From a virus: a stretch of DNA of 30,940 nt. A program made the position numbers and the translations under genes. The notes under the pieces are model-generated. The model saw only the letters and a program-made list of their open reading frames with translations. It was not told where the DNA came from and did no database searches. Below are positions 14,628 through 25,900 of the stretch, in pieces; within the stretch, counting starts at the first letter, position 1, and every line of letters begins with the position of its first letter. The stretch covers positions 1 through 30,940 of IMG/VR virus record IMGVR_UViG_3300032087_000804, one strand, 5' to 3'.

Positions 14628-17237
14628 ATGGCTATTGAAGATCCGAACAACACCGGAATACAAACCGTAGCTGATAACCAAGAGCAGTTCGATGAGACGC
14701 CCTCTTGGTTCAACCCGGATAGTCTAGAAACTGGGGCAGACCTCGGCGTGCAGAATACGCAAGGACTGTACGGGTACGGTCTTCCGCAGTATGGGGAGTT
14801 TACGCCGACTGATCTTCAGGAAGAATTTGATCCCTACGCCTACGACTTTGAATCGGCAACTGACACTTCGTATATGCTCGAAGATCCGGAAGTTCCCTCC
14901 GGTCTAACTGAGGTATACGCTCCAACGGAGAGAGATCCATTTAGGAGTGATTGGAACGAAGCAAGCCTGAGGGAAATTGTAGGCTATGAAGGGGAGCGGT
15001 TATCGCCTGAGCAGATGAGTGTTGCTCAAGAAGCTGAGCTTTTCCTTATCTCCTTAGAGCAAGAAGCACTCGGCCAAGGGTTTACAGATGTAAACAGTTT
15101 TCTCAGATCTATTGAGCTTAACGATGAAATGTATTTCCGTGCGCTCAAGAATAAAATTAATGAAAGCTCTGCAATCTTAAATCAGTTCGGCGATCAGTAT
15201 AGGTTCGAAAGAGCATCAGACGCAGCCGCCCAGATAGGCGAACCGAGAACAGATGCAGAGCGGTTTGAGTTAGCTAGACAAACCTTAATCAATCTTGTTT
15301 CGCTAGGTGTCTACACAGAAGCAGAAGCTATTGCAATACTTAGCAGCGATGAAGAGATATACAAACTCTTAGGCCAAGAAGCTCCGGAAGTTCCTTCCTT
15401 TGGAGAGGCAGAACAAAATTTTATTTACGCACCTTGGGACACGGACAGGCAGTTTGGTTTCCAGTTCGATCCCAACTCCGGCTCCTTTGTCCCAGCTCTT
15501 GACGAGAATCAGTTCATCGCCAGTAACAACGACGGAGAAGAGTTCATTGTTACGCATGACCCAAATGACAGGTACTTGATTACTGGTATAGCAAGCCTGA
15601 GCGAGTACCCCGATTTCTTTACAGGAGAAACTCAAAGCACGACTGAAGAGCCGAGTCCCGGTCAAGAAGAAACCCCAAACCTTCGATACGCTCCGTGGGA
15701 TACTGACAAACAGTTTGGCTATACCGTATCCAGTGGAGTTCCTCAGTTATCTCTTTCTGCTAACCAAGAAATAATGACAGATACGAGAGGCAGGAGCGTA
15801 CTCTATACATTCGACGATAACGGTCGCCCTGCTTCTGCGGTAGATGTAACCGACTTGCAGTCCATCCTCTTGGGAAACAACCCTCCCAGTATCACAAATT
15901 ATAACTATAGCGATGGCGATCAGGGCGGCGATGGCGAAGTAACCCAAAATCCACCCACAGGTGGAGGGTTAGTTAGTGTCATCGGTGGTCCGTTAGATCC
16001 TCTGGAAATGCCTGTCTTCGCCGGGAGTAACGATTACGATTTTGGATCTGATTTAGATAACTTTCCATCTTCAGTTTTGAAATTGTTTACAGGCGATGAA
16101 CCTGAGTTAAATCTACAATCTCTTTTATCTACAAACTTTAATTCAGACCCAATACTAAATGAAAATTTTGCCAAGGTATCCAAAGAGCAATACGACGTGG
16201 CCGACGGCCCGAAAACGACAGCTCAAAGAGTAGTTCAAGATGGCCTAAATAGCTATCGCTACGAAACTGACTACTATGTATTTGAAGGCTCCCCAGAAGA
16301 ACTGAGTCAAATAAACTACGAACAGCAAAATCTGGTAAATTTCTCAAGAGACGGGGATAACTTTGCAGGGATTGACTCTTCATTCCAAGAGGAAATGTTT
16401 AACGAACTTGTTCAAAACTATGTAGGCGGTAGGGGATCACGAAGATCTAGAAACTTAGGCGGAAAGTATATACCGGCATGGTCTTCTAATATATTTACCG
16501 ATAACGATTTCATAGAATCTATGATCGTTTCTCTTGATGAATATATGGACGTAACTGGAGTTCCGTTCGAATCAATTCTTAGATCTTCTCATGAAGATAT
16601 AAATTCAGGATTTGATCTTGAGAATCCGGACACCTTTGACATATCTCATTTTATGTTCGGAGATGAAGAGTCTGGTTGGGATGGATACTACGATACTTTC
16701 GCTCAACTTGTCAGAGACAGTGGTGGATCTGTAGGTACAGAACAAGATATTAATCAGATAATTCCGTTGGAAAGACTTGCCTTGCTAGCGTCCTTTTCAT
16801 TACAGCCTGTAGACAGATTAATGAACCCCATAGTCAATGAGAGAATGGGCGGTGAAGTTCAGAACGTAACGACTTCTTTAACGCAAGAATTCTTAAACCG
16901 TTATGGACCGTATGAACCACCTCAGTTTGTACAAGATGTAAACGCTATCAACATGAAAGCTGGTGGTGGCTACATCGGTGGATTCGATGGCGGCATGGAC
17001 GACACAATATCTACAACGATAGATGGAAGCGACCCAGCTGCATTATCAAGTGGGGAGTTCGTCATTCCCGCAGACGTTGTATCCCACTTAGGCGATGGGA
17101 ACAATCAAAATGGAGCAGCAAAGCTGTATAACTTCTTGGATCAGGTCAGGGTAAATAAGACCGGATCAGTAGAGCAGCCTGCCCCTATAAACGATGGTAT
17201 CATGTCTAACATGATTGGAGATAATTATGGGTTCTAG
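14628..17237 (+). CDS. Large acidic internal virion protein with duplicated module
   Basis: Product of 869 residues, with AGGAG at 14617-14621. It is acidic and rich in Asp, Glu, Gln and Tyr. Two related copies begin YAPWDTDRQFGF (residue 267) and YAPWDTDKQFGY (residue 354), each about 60 residues, showing an internal duplication. The C-terminus (about 789-850) has GGMDDTISTTIDG, PAALSSGEFVIPADVVSHLG and GAAKLYNFLDQVR, a motif set found in many phage ejection-type proteins. I infer that the protein is packaged inside the head or tail and ejected. No enzyme motif is seen. Confidence 0.65.
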   Translation: MAIEDPNNTGIQTVADNQEQFDETPSWFNPDSLETGADLGVQNTQGLYGYGLPQYGEFTPTDLQEEFDPYAYDFESATDTSYMLEDPEVPSGLTEVYAPTERDPFRSDWNEASLREIVGYEGERLSPEQMSVAQEAELFLISLEQEALGQGFTDVNSFLRSIELNDEMYFRALKNKINESSAILNQFGDQYRFERASDAAAQIGEPRTDAERFELARQTLINLVSLGVYTEAEAIAILSSDEEIYKLLGQEAPEVPSFGEAEQNFIYAPWDTDRQFGFQFDPNSGSFVPALDENQFIASNNDGEEFIVTHDPNDRYLITGIASLSEYPDFFTGETQSTTEEPSPGQEETPNLRYAPWDTDKQFGYTVSSGVPQLSLSANQEIMTDTRGRSVLYTFDDNGRPASAVDVTDLQSILLGNNPPSITNYNYSDGDQGGDGEVTQNPPTGGGLVSVIGGPLDPLEMPVFAGSNDYDFGSDLDNFPSSVLKLFTGDEPELNLQSLLSTNFNSDPILNENFAKVSKEQYDVADGPKTTAQRVVQDGLNSYRYETDYYVFEGSPEELSQINYEQQNLVNFSRDGDNFAGIDSSFQEEMFNELVQNYVGGRGSRRSRNLGGKYIPAWSSNIFTDNDFIESMIVSLDEYMDVTGVPFESILRSSHEDINSGFDLENPDTFDISHFMFGDEESGWDGYYDTFAQLVRDSGGSVGTEQDINQIIPLERLALLASFSLQPVDRLMNPIVNERMGGEVQNVTTSLTQEFLNRYGPYEPPQFVQDVNAINMKAGGGYIGGFDGGMDDTISTTIDGSDPAALSSGEFVIPADVVSHLGDGNNQNGAAKLYNFLDQVRVNKTGSVEQPAPINDGIMSNMIGDNYGF

Positions 17238-18138
17238 CGGCGGCGGCGGTACGCAAAGAGTTATCCAAGATCTTCCCTCTTGGTCTAAGCCGTATTGGGA
17301 AGGTATCGCAGCTACGGGTAAGGGCATTGCCAATCAGAGGTACTCGCGATATCCGGGCCAACGAGTTGCCGGGTTTTCGCCGATGGAGCTTCAAGCGTTC
17401 GGCGGTGTGCAGTCCCTCTACGACCAAGGGGCCAGACCTGAGCTTGCTCAGTCTAGGGGTATTGCCTCTCAGGCTTCGAGAGTAGGATTCGATACGCCTA
17501 CATTCCCTGCGATGTCTCAGCAATACATGAACCCGTACCTTGAAAACATACTCGATCTCGGAAGAGAGAGAATGATTGAAGACTATCAAGGTGCGCTGAA
17601 CCAGTCCAGAAGAAATGTATCTGACGCTGCGATAGCCGCCGGGGCGGTGGGCGGAAGAGGAACTTTAATGGGGGCGAGAGAGGCTGGAGCTATTTCCGAT
17701 GAAGCCCTTCGAGCAATGAGAGAGTTCGAAGCTGACACAAGATTTAGAGCGTTCGATCAAGCTCAACAGGCTTTTGCCCAAGATGTTCAGAATAGGCAGT
17801 CTGGAGCAAGGCTTGGATTGGACGCATCGGCACAGCTTCAGAACTTAGCGAACATGCAGCAAACTCAAGCCCTAGAAAGAATAAACGCATTACAGCAAGC
17901 GGGAGTTCGAGGCAGGGAAATGGAACAGGCCATACGGGATCAGGCATACCAAGATTTTGTTGAGCGCAGAGATTGGAAACGAAACCAGCTTAACTACTTC
18001 GCCTCCCTGTTGTCTGGAACTCCTTACGCAACGGCAATGAATCAGGCGACTAGAACGCCGGGTCCGAGCGCGGGTCAGATTGCAGGCGGTTTAGGCATAG
18101 CAGGTATTGGCGCTCTCGGCAGCTACCTCGGATCTTAA
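17227..18138 (+). CDS. Helical internal virion (ejection) protein
   Basis: I choose the ATG at 17227 (GGAG at 17216-17219, seven bases away) rather than the in-frame ATG at 17215, giving 303 residues. The start is Gly-rich (MGSSGGGGTQRV), followed by QDLPSWSKPYWEG. Further on, YMNPYLENILDLGRERM and then AIAAGAVGGRGTLMGAREAG match a motif pair widespread in phage virion proteins that precede a lytic transglycosylase. Long amphipathic helices follow (residues 150-260), and the C-terminal GGLGIAGIGALGSYLG is a short membrane-like zipper. It overlaps the preceding gene by 11 bases. Confidence 0.65.
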   Translation: MGSSGGGGTQRVIQDLPSWSKPYWEGIAATGKGIANQRYSRYPGQRVAGFSPMELQAFGGVQSLYDQGARPELAQSRGIASQASRVGFDTPTFPAMSQQYMNPYLENILDLGRERMIEDYQGALNQSRRNVSDAAIAAGAVGGRGTLMGAREAGAISDEALRAMREFEADTRFRAFDQAQQAFAQDVQNRQSGARLGLDASAQLQNLANMQQTQALERINALQQAGVRGREMEQAIRDQAYQDFVERRDWKRNQLNYFASLLSGTPYATAMNQATRTPGPSAGQIAGGLGIAGIGALGSYLGS

Positions 18139-18148
18139 GGGTAACATC

Positions 18149-19924
18149 ATGACTGCAAATTTATTACAGCTACAAGAAATGCTTCGCAATTTAGACATGC
18201 CTTCTGTTCAGAAGGTTGCTGCCGGTGAGTCAGGCAAAGCAGCTCAGATCTTAGGCATGGATGAGATCAAAAGAAGAACCGAGATGTTGAGCGAAATGGA
18301 ATCCAAGCAGGGTGAAAAGCAGATGCAAGATCCCGCCTTGGTAGACCAGTATCTCGCAATGTCTCAGCAGGTCATGGGCCAACCTGCACAATCAGCGCCC
18401 CAAGCTCCACCGATTCAATCTCAAGGTGGGATTATGGGCATGATGCCTCAAGATCAGATGCAGCCTCAAATGGATGTGCCCACTCAAATGATGTACGGAG
18501 GAGGAAGCGTCAGGAAATTCCAGACAGGCGGTGGCATACCCCCTCAAGCTAGGCAGCAGATGATGGCTTTTAATCTATACGATACTATTCGTCGTGCAAG
18601 TGGAGGTGGCAGAGAAGAGATTATAAGAAAAATTAGGCAAGAAGCTATCAAGCAAGGAGTTGATCCGAATCTAGCAGTAGCTACGGCTATGACTGAATCC
18701 GGATTAGATCCGATGGCAGTATCTCCTGCCGGGGCTCAAGGGTTATTCCAACTAATGCCCGGAACTCAAATCGAAGTAGGCGTTAGCAATCCGTTCAATG
18801 TGGACGAGAATATTGCTGGTGGAGTTTCCTACATAGATAAAATGGCCGAAAGGTTTCCTGATTCCGAAGACGCAATACGAGCTTATAACTGGGGTCAGGG
18901 GAATATGGGTAACTACCTTACGGGTAGATACCTTTCGAAAAATCCGGTTGGCGCAATTCCGGAAGAAACAAGGAACTACCTAACTAGGGTACAGACTATT
19001 CAAAACCTCTTAGGCTACAACCCGATTGTTGAAACAGCAGGTGATGATTTCCCCCAGACTCCGTTTAGTCCAGATGGTGTCGGCTACTTGCCGGCTCCGG
19101 ATCTGACAATGCAAAGTCAAGTTCCTACGCGAAGTCAAGTTTCTGAGAGTCCGCCTACTTTGGAAGAGCTTATGGCTATAACAGGTATGCGAAGTCCGGC
19201 ATCGGGAATACCGACAAAAGAAATAGACACCGGCAGGAACGCTATTCCCGAACCCGTAGATGTAGCCAATGCGTTAGCTTCGGGGGTATACGGAGAGTCC
19301 CAAATGAAACGGCCTCCCCGTGAGTACGGAAGCATAGTCGAAGAAAAGCCAGATCTGTTCTTCGCGAGTCCCGGTGAGATTCCGAGTAAAGCAAGCGAAG
19401 AGTCGATGGTCGATGCCACTGATGAAATGTTTGATGAAATAATAGGTAAATCGAGAAAGATCAGGGTAACGCCAGAAACCTATTCTGCCTCTGAAACTAC
19501 AAAATCCAGAAATCTCCAGCCTTTATTCGACGCGATGATGCGTGGTGGTCTTGAGTTCGCCTCCGGTAAAAACATCGGAGAGGCAGGGATCGCTGGTTTA
19601 AATCAAGCGACCACTCTTGCTCAGCAAAGAAGAGAGAACGCTAGAAGAGATGCAGCAGAGAAGTTAGCAGAGAGAGTTGGTGAATCTAACATAGCGTTAA
19701 ACAAAGCCAGAGGAGAGGCCCTCGAGGATACATACTATCAAGCTGCTAAGGTAGCCCAAGCTGTTTTAGCCAAAGACCCCAAATTCTTTATGGCTTCGCC
19801 AGCAGAACAGCAAAGATTATTATCAGAGTTAATATCGTCGATACAGAGTCGTGGACTTGGTGGTGGAATCTCTGGAATCCCAGCTAACACCGAAAGATTC
19901 AATGCTGCGTTTGGAGCAATGTAA
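18149..19924 (+). CDS. Ejection protein with SLT lytic transglycosylase domain
   Basis: I start at the ATG at 18149, which has AAGGG at 18137-18141; an upstream in-frame start at 18107 would overlap the previous gene. The product is 591 residues. Residues about 155-300 are a soluble lytic transglycosylase domain: ATAMTESGLDPMAVS with the likely catalytic Glu at 183, GAQGLFQLMPGTQ, AYNWGQGN and ETRNYLTRV. The enzyme cleaves the glycan strands of peptidoglycan, here presumably locally to let the DNA-ejection channel through. The N-terminus is Gln/Met-rich and flexible; the C-terminal third is helical. Comparable virion transglycosylases are T7 gp16 and P22-type ejection proteins. Confidence 0.8.
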   Translation: MTANLLQLQEMLRNLDMPSVQKVAAGESGKAAQILGMDEIKRRTEMLSEMESKQGEKQMQDPALVDQYLAMSQQVMGQPAQSAPQAPPIQSQGGIMGMMPQDQMQPQMDVPTQMMYGGGSVRKFQTGGGIPPQARQQMMAFNLYDTIRRASGGGREEIIRKIRQEAIKQGVDPNLAVATAMTESGLDPMAVSPAGAQGLFQLMPGTQIEVGVSNPFNVDENIAGGVSYIDKMAERFPDSEDAIRAYNWGQGNMGNYLTGRYLSKNPVGAIPEETRNYLTRVQTIQNLLGYNPIVETAGDDFPQTPFSPDGVGYLPAPDLTMQSQVPTRSQVSESPPTLEELMAITGMRSPASGIPTKEIDTGRNAIPEPVDVANALASGVYGESQMKRPPREYGSIVEEKPDLFFASPGEIPSKASEESMVDATDEMFDEIIGKSRKIRVTPETYSASETTKSRNLQPLFDAMMRGGLEFASGKNIGEAGIAGLNQATTLAQQRRENARRDAAEKLAERVGESNIALNKARGEALEDTYYQAAKVAQAVLAKDPKFFMASPAEQQRLLSELISSIQSRGLGGGISGIPANTERFNAAFGAM

Positions 19925-19926
19925 AT

Positions 19927-22900
19927 ATGGCTTGGCTTGAGAACGAACCGAATGGCATAGAGTTACCTGACGGGAAGGTAATATCGTTTCCTGCTGGTAT
20001 CACGAGAGAACAGGCTTATCAACAGCTGATGCAGGAGAGACCTGATCTTTTCGAAAAGCCTTCTGGTTTCTTCCCTGCTGCTAGATCTACGGTCACGCGA
20101 ATGGCCGGAGCCTTATCTGCGGCACCGTCAACAGTTCTCGGTGGCTTTGGCTCTCAAGAATCTTTAGACGAAGCCGGACGGATATACGAAGAAACAAACA
20201 GAGCAGCTGCGGAGATTCTGCCTGAGCCTGTCGAATACACAGATATCTTTGATGATTACGAGAAAAAAGGTTTAGCAGACGCAGCAAGCACCGCTTGGAC
20301 ATTCGCAAAAGAACAAGTTGGCATATCTACTCCGTACATGCTTCCCGCGATGGCTGCTGGCAAGGTCGGGGCTTCGGATCTTGTAGCTAAAACTAAACTG
20401 GGACAAAAAGTTGGCGCTGGCCTTGCTAGGCTTTTGCCTGTCCTCAGGGCCGGAGCAACCGCTTCGCCTCATCCTTTAGCGAAGGCTGGATTTGGTGCAG
20501 CTTTCGCTATCGGAACTCTCGCCACTCAATTCTTTGCAGACAACCTCGAGCGACAGTATGAAGTTGCCTCTGAAGGTGGGCAAAAAGATGTAACGCCGGA
20601 AGACATAAACAACTTTGCTGCCGCTGCCGCCGCCGGTCCGCAGGCAGCAATGGACTACATATTCATTGCCTTGACCGGAGGCATTGGTCGTGGCGCTCAG
20701 CTTGCGGCGACCCAGAGCCTTAAACAATCCCTTGCCGCCACCACCACGCGAGCCGGGAAAGAGACATTATCAAAGACTATCGGCAAGGGGGCCTTAGAGT
20801 CATTAACGGAATTTCCTACGGAGTTGATGCAAACGGTACTCGAAAGAGCGCAAGCTGGCGAGTCTATCAGCTTAGATGATGTTGGATTTGTTGATGAGAT
20901 GAAAGCAACTGTAGCCGGAACCATCCCTGTAGTGGGAGTTTTCGGAGCTGCCGGTACATACAGGTCTCATCGAGCAAATAAGAAAGCTGAAGAGAACTGG
21001 AATAAAATGTCTGATGCCGAAAGGAGGCTCAGAAAAAGTCAGGACTCTCAGAGGGAAGCTGCTTATCAAGCTGAAATAGAAAGAGCAGAAAGGATTCAAT
21101 CGGAGAATGAAAATCGTTGGAGGTTAGCTAACGAAGAAGCTGGCAGAAACAACGATACAGTCAGAATGGCTGGACTTCAGGCTCAAGAGAACACTCCTGT
21201 AGAGATAGCAGATGTCATAGAGGCTGCTGACTCCAGAAACATTCTTACGAATACAGACGGGTTTAGGGCTTTTGTATTACGGCAAACGAACGGCAGGACA
21301 GCAAACTTAAAAGATACTGACAACAAAGAAAGAAGAAAGATTAGATCGGTACTGTCTGGCCTGAAGGTTCAAGAGTACGTCGAAGAAGATGGCGGAGCGG
21401 ACATGCCTATGTTCACCCGAGCGCAGTTCGATGCTGCCGTGAAGGGAACTCGAAAGGCTAAGTCGATTAATGGAGACACCGTTCGCCAAGTTCTGGGAAT
21501 GGGGAACTCCAAGACTGACAGAGCCGTTGCTTCAAGTATTGTTCAAGCGTTAGAGACTAGAGGATACGCTCAAAGAGTTAGTCAGAAAGATAGAAAGAAA
21601 CCTCTAAAGCCCAGAAGAACTCCCTACACAGAGAACCAGTACGAAGAACTTCTTAGAATCGGCCAAGAGAATGGACGAATAACTCAGGGTGATTTTGAAA
21701 GTGTGACTGGTAAGTACGGTGCAGAAACGTACAAGGAGTTTATCTCTGACATGCGGGTCAGGGGAGACCTCCCTAAGACTGATAAAGTTAAGGGCATGTT
21801 TACGCCTGTCACTTATCAGGACATTCAAGAAGCTGATGACGGAAGGGCTTTAAAGGTTGGTGACTACGAAGTCACTACTGAGCCCTCCGAAGGTTACTTC
21901 GTTCGTAACGCGAACGGCGAGATTGTAGACGGTGCGATTAATAGAAAAGAAGCCATCAACTCCGCTAAGCGTTTGAAGCATCGGAGCAGAAGCTACACCG
22001 TAAAGAAAAACGGACAAGAAATAAAAACTTACAAGAACAAAAACAACGCTAAAAGTTTAGCAGAAGAAATTGAAACTTCTGATCCGGGCGCAAGGGTGGA
22101 AGTTTTATCGAATCAACCTGTTGATTTCGCAGTAGACAAGAATAAATCGAGTGGGTTCGCAACGATTGAAAGAGTGAACGAGGAGGGGAGAACAACTTCT
22201 GTTCTTGAATACGGATTTGCTCCCGATGAAAACTCCGCAAACATTCTTAGAGACGAAAGAATTTCAGAACTCACTCCCGGTCTAGCTGACTGGGATGTTC
22301 GAAGTGCTGAAGAAAAATCTCGCGCCCGCGAAAGACTCGCCGGTTTCTTCAGGGCTCGCGGAGCCAGACTAGATCCAGCGTTAAGGGAAGAGTTCGCGAC
22401 AGCGGAGGAGCTTCCGAGCTTTGCCCCTGAGAGAAGAATCGAAGGCGATCAAACTCAAAGGAATCAAACGATTCTTAAAGAGCTTGAGCAAGCTTTAGTT
22501 GATGCCGGTGTCAAGAGTGACGTAGCCGCAAAGGTAATCAATGAGTCCGTAAATGCAGAAGGATTCTTTGACCCCAACCTCGGCGGGCTTCGGACTATTG
22601 CAATCAACTTAAACCACCCGACTGTCAGGAATGCGACAACGGATGCAGAGATCCGTCAGGCGGTGAGAGATGTTGTAAATCACGAAGCTATCCACGCCAT
22701 GAGAGATCTAGACTTGTTCACGATGAACGAGTGGAGAGCATTAGTTAATGCGACTTACAGGGTCAAGCGGAGCGATGGTAAGTCATTTAGCGAATGGGCC
22801 GAAGAAACCTATAAAGGCGTAAACGGTTACGAAACTGAAGAATCTATTCAAGAAGAAGCTGTCGCTGAAATGTACCGGCAGTTCTATTCAGATAAGAATG

Positions 22901-25900
22901 TCAGAAGACAAATTGCTGGTCGTCCCCGGACTCTGCTTGAGCGCATCCAGAGATTCATGGAGAAACTTGCCAATGCGTTCAGCGGTATCGGATTTGCTGA
23001 CGCCTCGCAAGTTATCAGCAATATCGGAACTGTTCAATCTAGAGAAAGAAATCAGATCAGGACTCTTAAGGACACCGAGGAATCCTCTGCTCAACAAGCA
23101 AGAATAATCAGAGGCGAGATTGCAAGAAGGCAGGCAGATTCCGAGCAGCCTGAAGAAAGAAAAGTCAACAAGACTTTAAAGCGTCACTCGATCACCAGCC
23201 AGAAAATGCTTGGAGAGTTTGAAAGAAGAGAAGAAGAGTCAGACTCTGCATACAAGCAAGAGCTTATTAAGGAGATGTCTAAACGGTCTGTTGCGGGTGA
23301 CAGCTCTTACTTACTCGAAGTGCCCGGCGGTTTCGTTCCTGCTGACATGACAGCAAAGTTCTCTTTGAAGTTAGACAGCATGACGGATTCAGACTTAAAT
23401 TTATTGAGCGACACTAGATATACCAGAAGGCTCATGCAGGCAGCGGGCATAAAAAATTCTGGCTCCGTTGACAATTACATGCGTTTTGCAAACGCAATTA
23501 ATAGAGCCGTAAGAAATATAGTAAAGGGTCAAAGAGTAGAAGATCGAAGAATTCTCAACGTAGACGACAATCCCATGGAGGGCGAAGAGTTAAAGAGCCA
23601 AATAGAAACTTTAGAAGCTGAATTACAAAGTGTAAAAAACACTAAGTCAAGAGAGCTGCATAGGCCACAGTATGGTCATGGATTCTTATATAACGATTCT
23701 ACCATCCCACTTCAAGAAGGGGTAATTCAGGAAGTAGAAAAACTTAACGGATTTGCTTTTGAAAATGATGGTCATGACATGGGATATCAAGAGCAAAGCA
23801 CTATCTTGACAAGTGAATTCGAATTCTCTGGAGACTTAAAGCAAGAGTATGATTTGAATGTTGAATTAGTCTTAAACACACTATCCGAAAGAGATTATAC
23901 TTCGTTCAATAAAGGACATCTAATTGTCTCAGCGGTTCAAGAAGAACTTGAGAATGGTTCCATATCATTTATAAAGCCAGCTATAGAATTTGGTCACGAA
24001 AACCATCTCCCGATGGAAGCAAGAGCTGTTGTGGTTCTTAGCGACTATGGAAAACTTAAGGATTTAATTGACTCAGGAAAAACTCCAAGCGCCGTAACTA
24101 TCGCGTCGCTCCATAAAAGGTATGTAAATCCTATAATAGACAGCCTCAAACACACCGGCTCTTCGACGCAAGCTAGGCTTATTTTGAGAAGTTTAGATAA
24201 CTCAGAATTGGCTATTAACTCTACGATGAAGGGCTTATCGGATGAAACGCCAAGATTTTTGGAAGGTTACAAGGCTGTCTTGGAATTTTCCGAAACGTAT
24301 TTCGACAACAAGTCAGCAGGTGTTGAAGGTTTAAAACAAAGCATAGAAGAAATAGTTAAAGATAAAGACAATCAATGGGACAATGGCCCACGCAGCATCC
24401 AAAACTTCACCGGGTCTGTTCTGCAAACTCCCGTAGAAAGAGCCCATGCGGCTATCTTTAAGTATATCTTTGAAAGCACTACGCCAGCTACAAACATGCC
24501 TACCTTTAGAGGTACAACTCTTTCTAGATTTTTATTTGACATTTCTTCAAGGGATGAAGCTGGCGCACTCGGGGGCACAACTACCTACGAGGAAGCACTT
24601 GATTGGGCGAATGAAAGAGCGGTAAGCAGGACAATATCTATAGACGGAATTGGAGAATTATCTTCTAAAATAGAAACGGCTGAAGATGACTTTAATGATG
24701 GTCTTCTTTTTGTATTACCTGCTGGAAACGTGCGCGCCCAAACTCCTGCTCACATGCAAGAGCAAGCAAGAGGTTTCGACTATGAAGCTGGATTGTTTAC
24801 TAGCGGAACTTTTGAAGTAAAAGAATTTTATCCTTTCAAAAATGCTTTAGAGTATAACGACTTAGTAATTAATGTTCTAGGTCGGCAACTAATGGAGATG
24901 GCTGAGCAACGAATGGCAGTGAGTAAGGGAGAAAGATCAGATCAAGATATTTATGATGGAGTATTTCCATTAATAAATAAATCTTTTAGCCCAATGAGTA
25001 ATATAGATTCTTTGGAAAGTTGGAAAAATTCGAACGATTATATTATTCCATTTCTTTCTTATCGCACACGATCTAACAATACTAAAGATTTAGAGACTAA
25101 AATATTCAAAGCACTTTTATTGAAAGGACTTTCATCATCTGAAGATTCTGCTTCAAAAATCGTTAAGTTAGATGAAGATGGTAAATTAGAATTTGATATT
25201 GACTGGTATTACGAATGGAAACTCAACCAGCCTTCTGTCAGTTTTGAAGAAGAAGAAAATTCTCTTATCCGTACAATTCTATTTAGAGCAATTACTGGCG
25301 ATAAAGTAAACGGCGCGTACAACCGTAAGCTATTTAACGCTTTACACACGATGGTTTCTATAACTCCTCCAGTTATTGACCTAGAAGCACTTCCAGATTT
25401 AGAGGGTTTCGTTGATGGCAATTTTTATTATTGGAGTAACTCACCCCAAGAACTTTTAAAGAAAGCAGCTGAAGATGCAAATGTTTTTCACTATAGAAAA
25501 GATGATGATGTACCTTCGGCTCAACGCGGACGTGGCGTCAAGGGTGGGTTCGTCGTACTTAATCAATTAGATAATGATATGAAGAGCTTTGGGGCAAATT
25601 ATCTAGCATCCAAAGACGCCGTGAAGGAGAGAGCCCCCGTTATAGGTTGGACTAGGAGCCCGAAATGGTCGATTGTTAACGTAGACGAGGGCGGATTCCA
25701 ACAGGTTGGGAGCCAAACTGGATCAAACGCAGGTGGAATGTATAGAAACGAAGACACCGGGGAGCAGTATTACGTTAAGACACCGAGAGATCCTGATATC
25801 GGGAGAAACGAAATTCTCGCTAGTAAGCTGTACCAGCTTGCCGGTGTCGAAGTCGCTGACGCTAACCCCGCAGTAAGGAACGGCGAGTTTTCTGTAGCCT

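Noticed and set aside
18107-18148. Longer N-terminus for the transglycosylase protein
   Set aside because: It would begin inside the preceding gene without a binding site, whereas the ATG at 18149 has AAGGG seven bases upstream.
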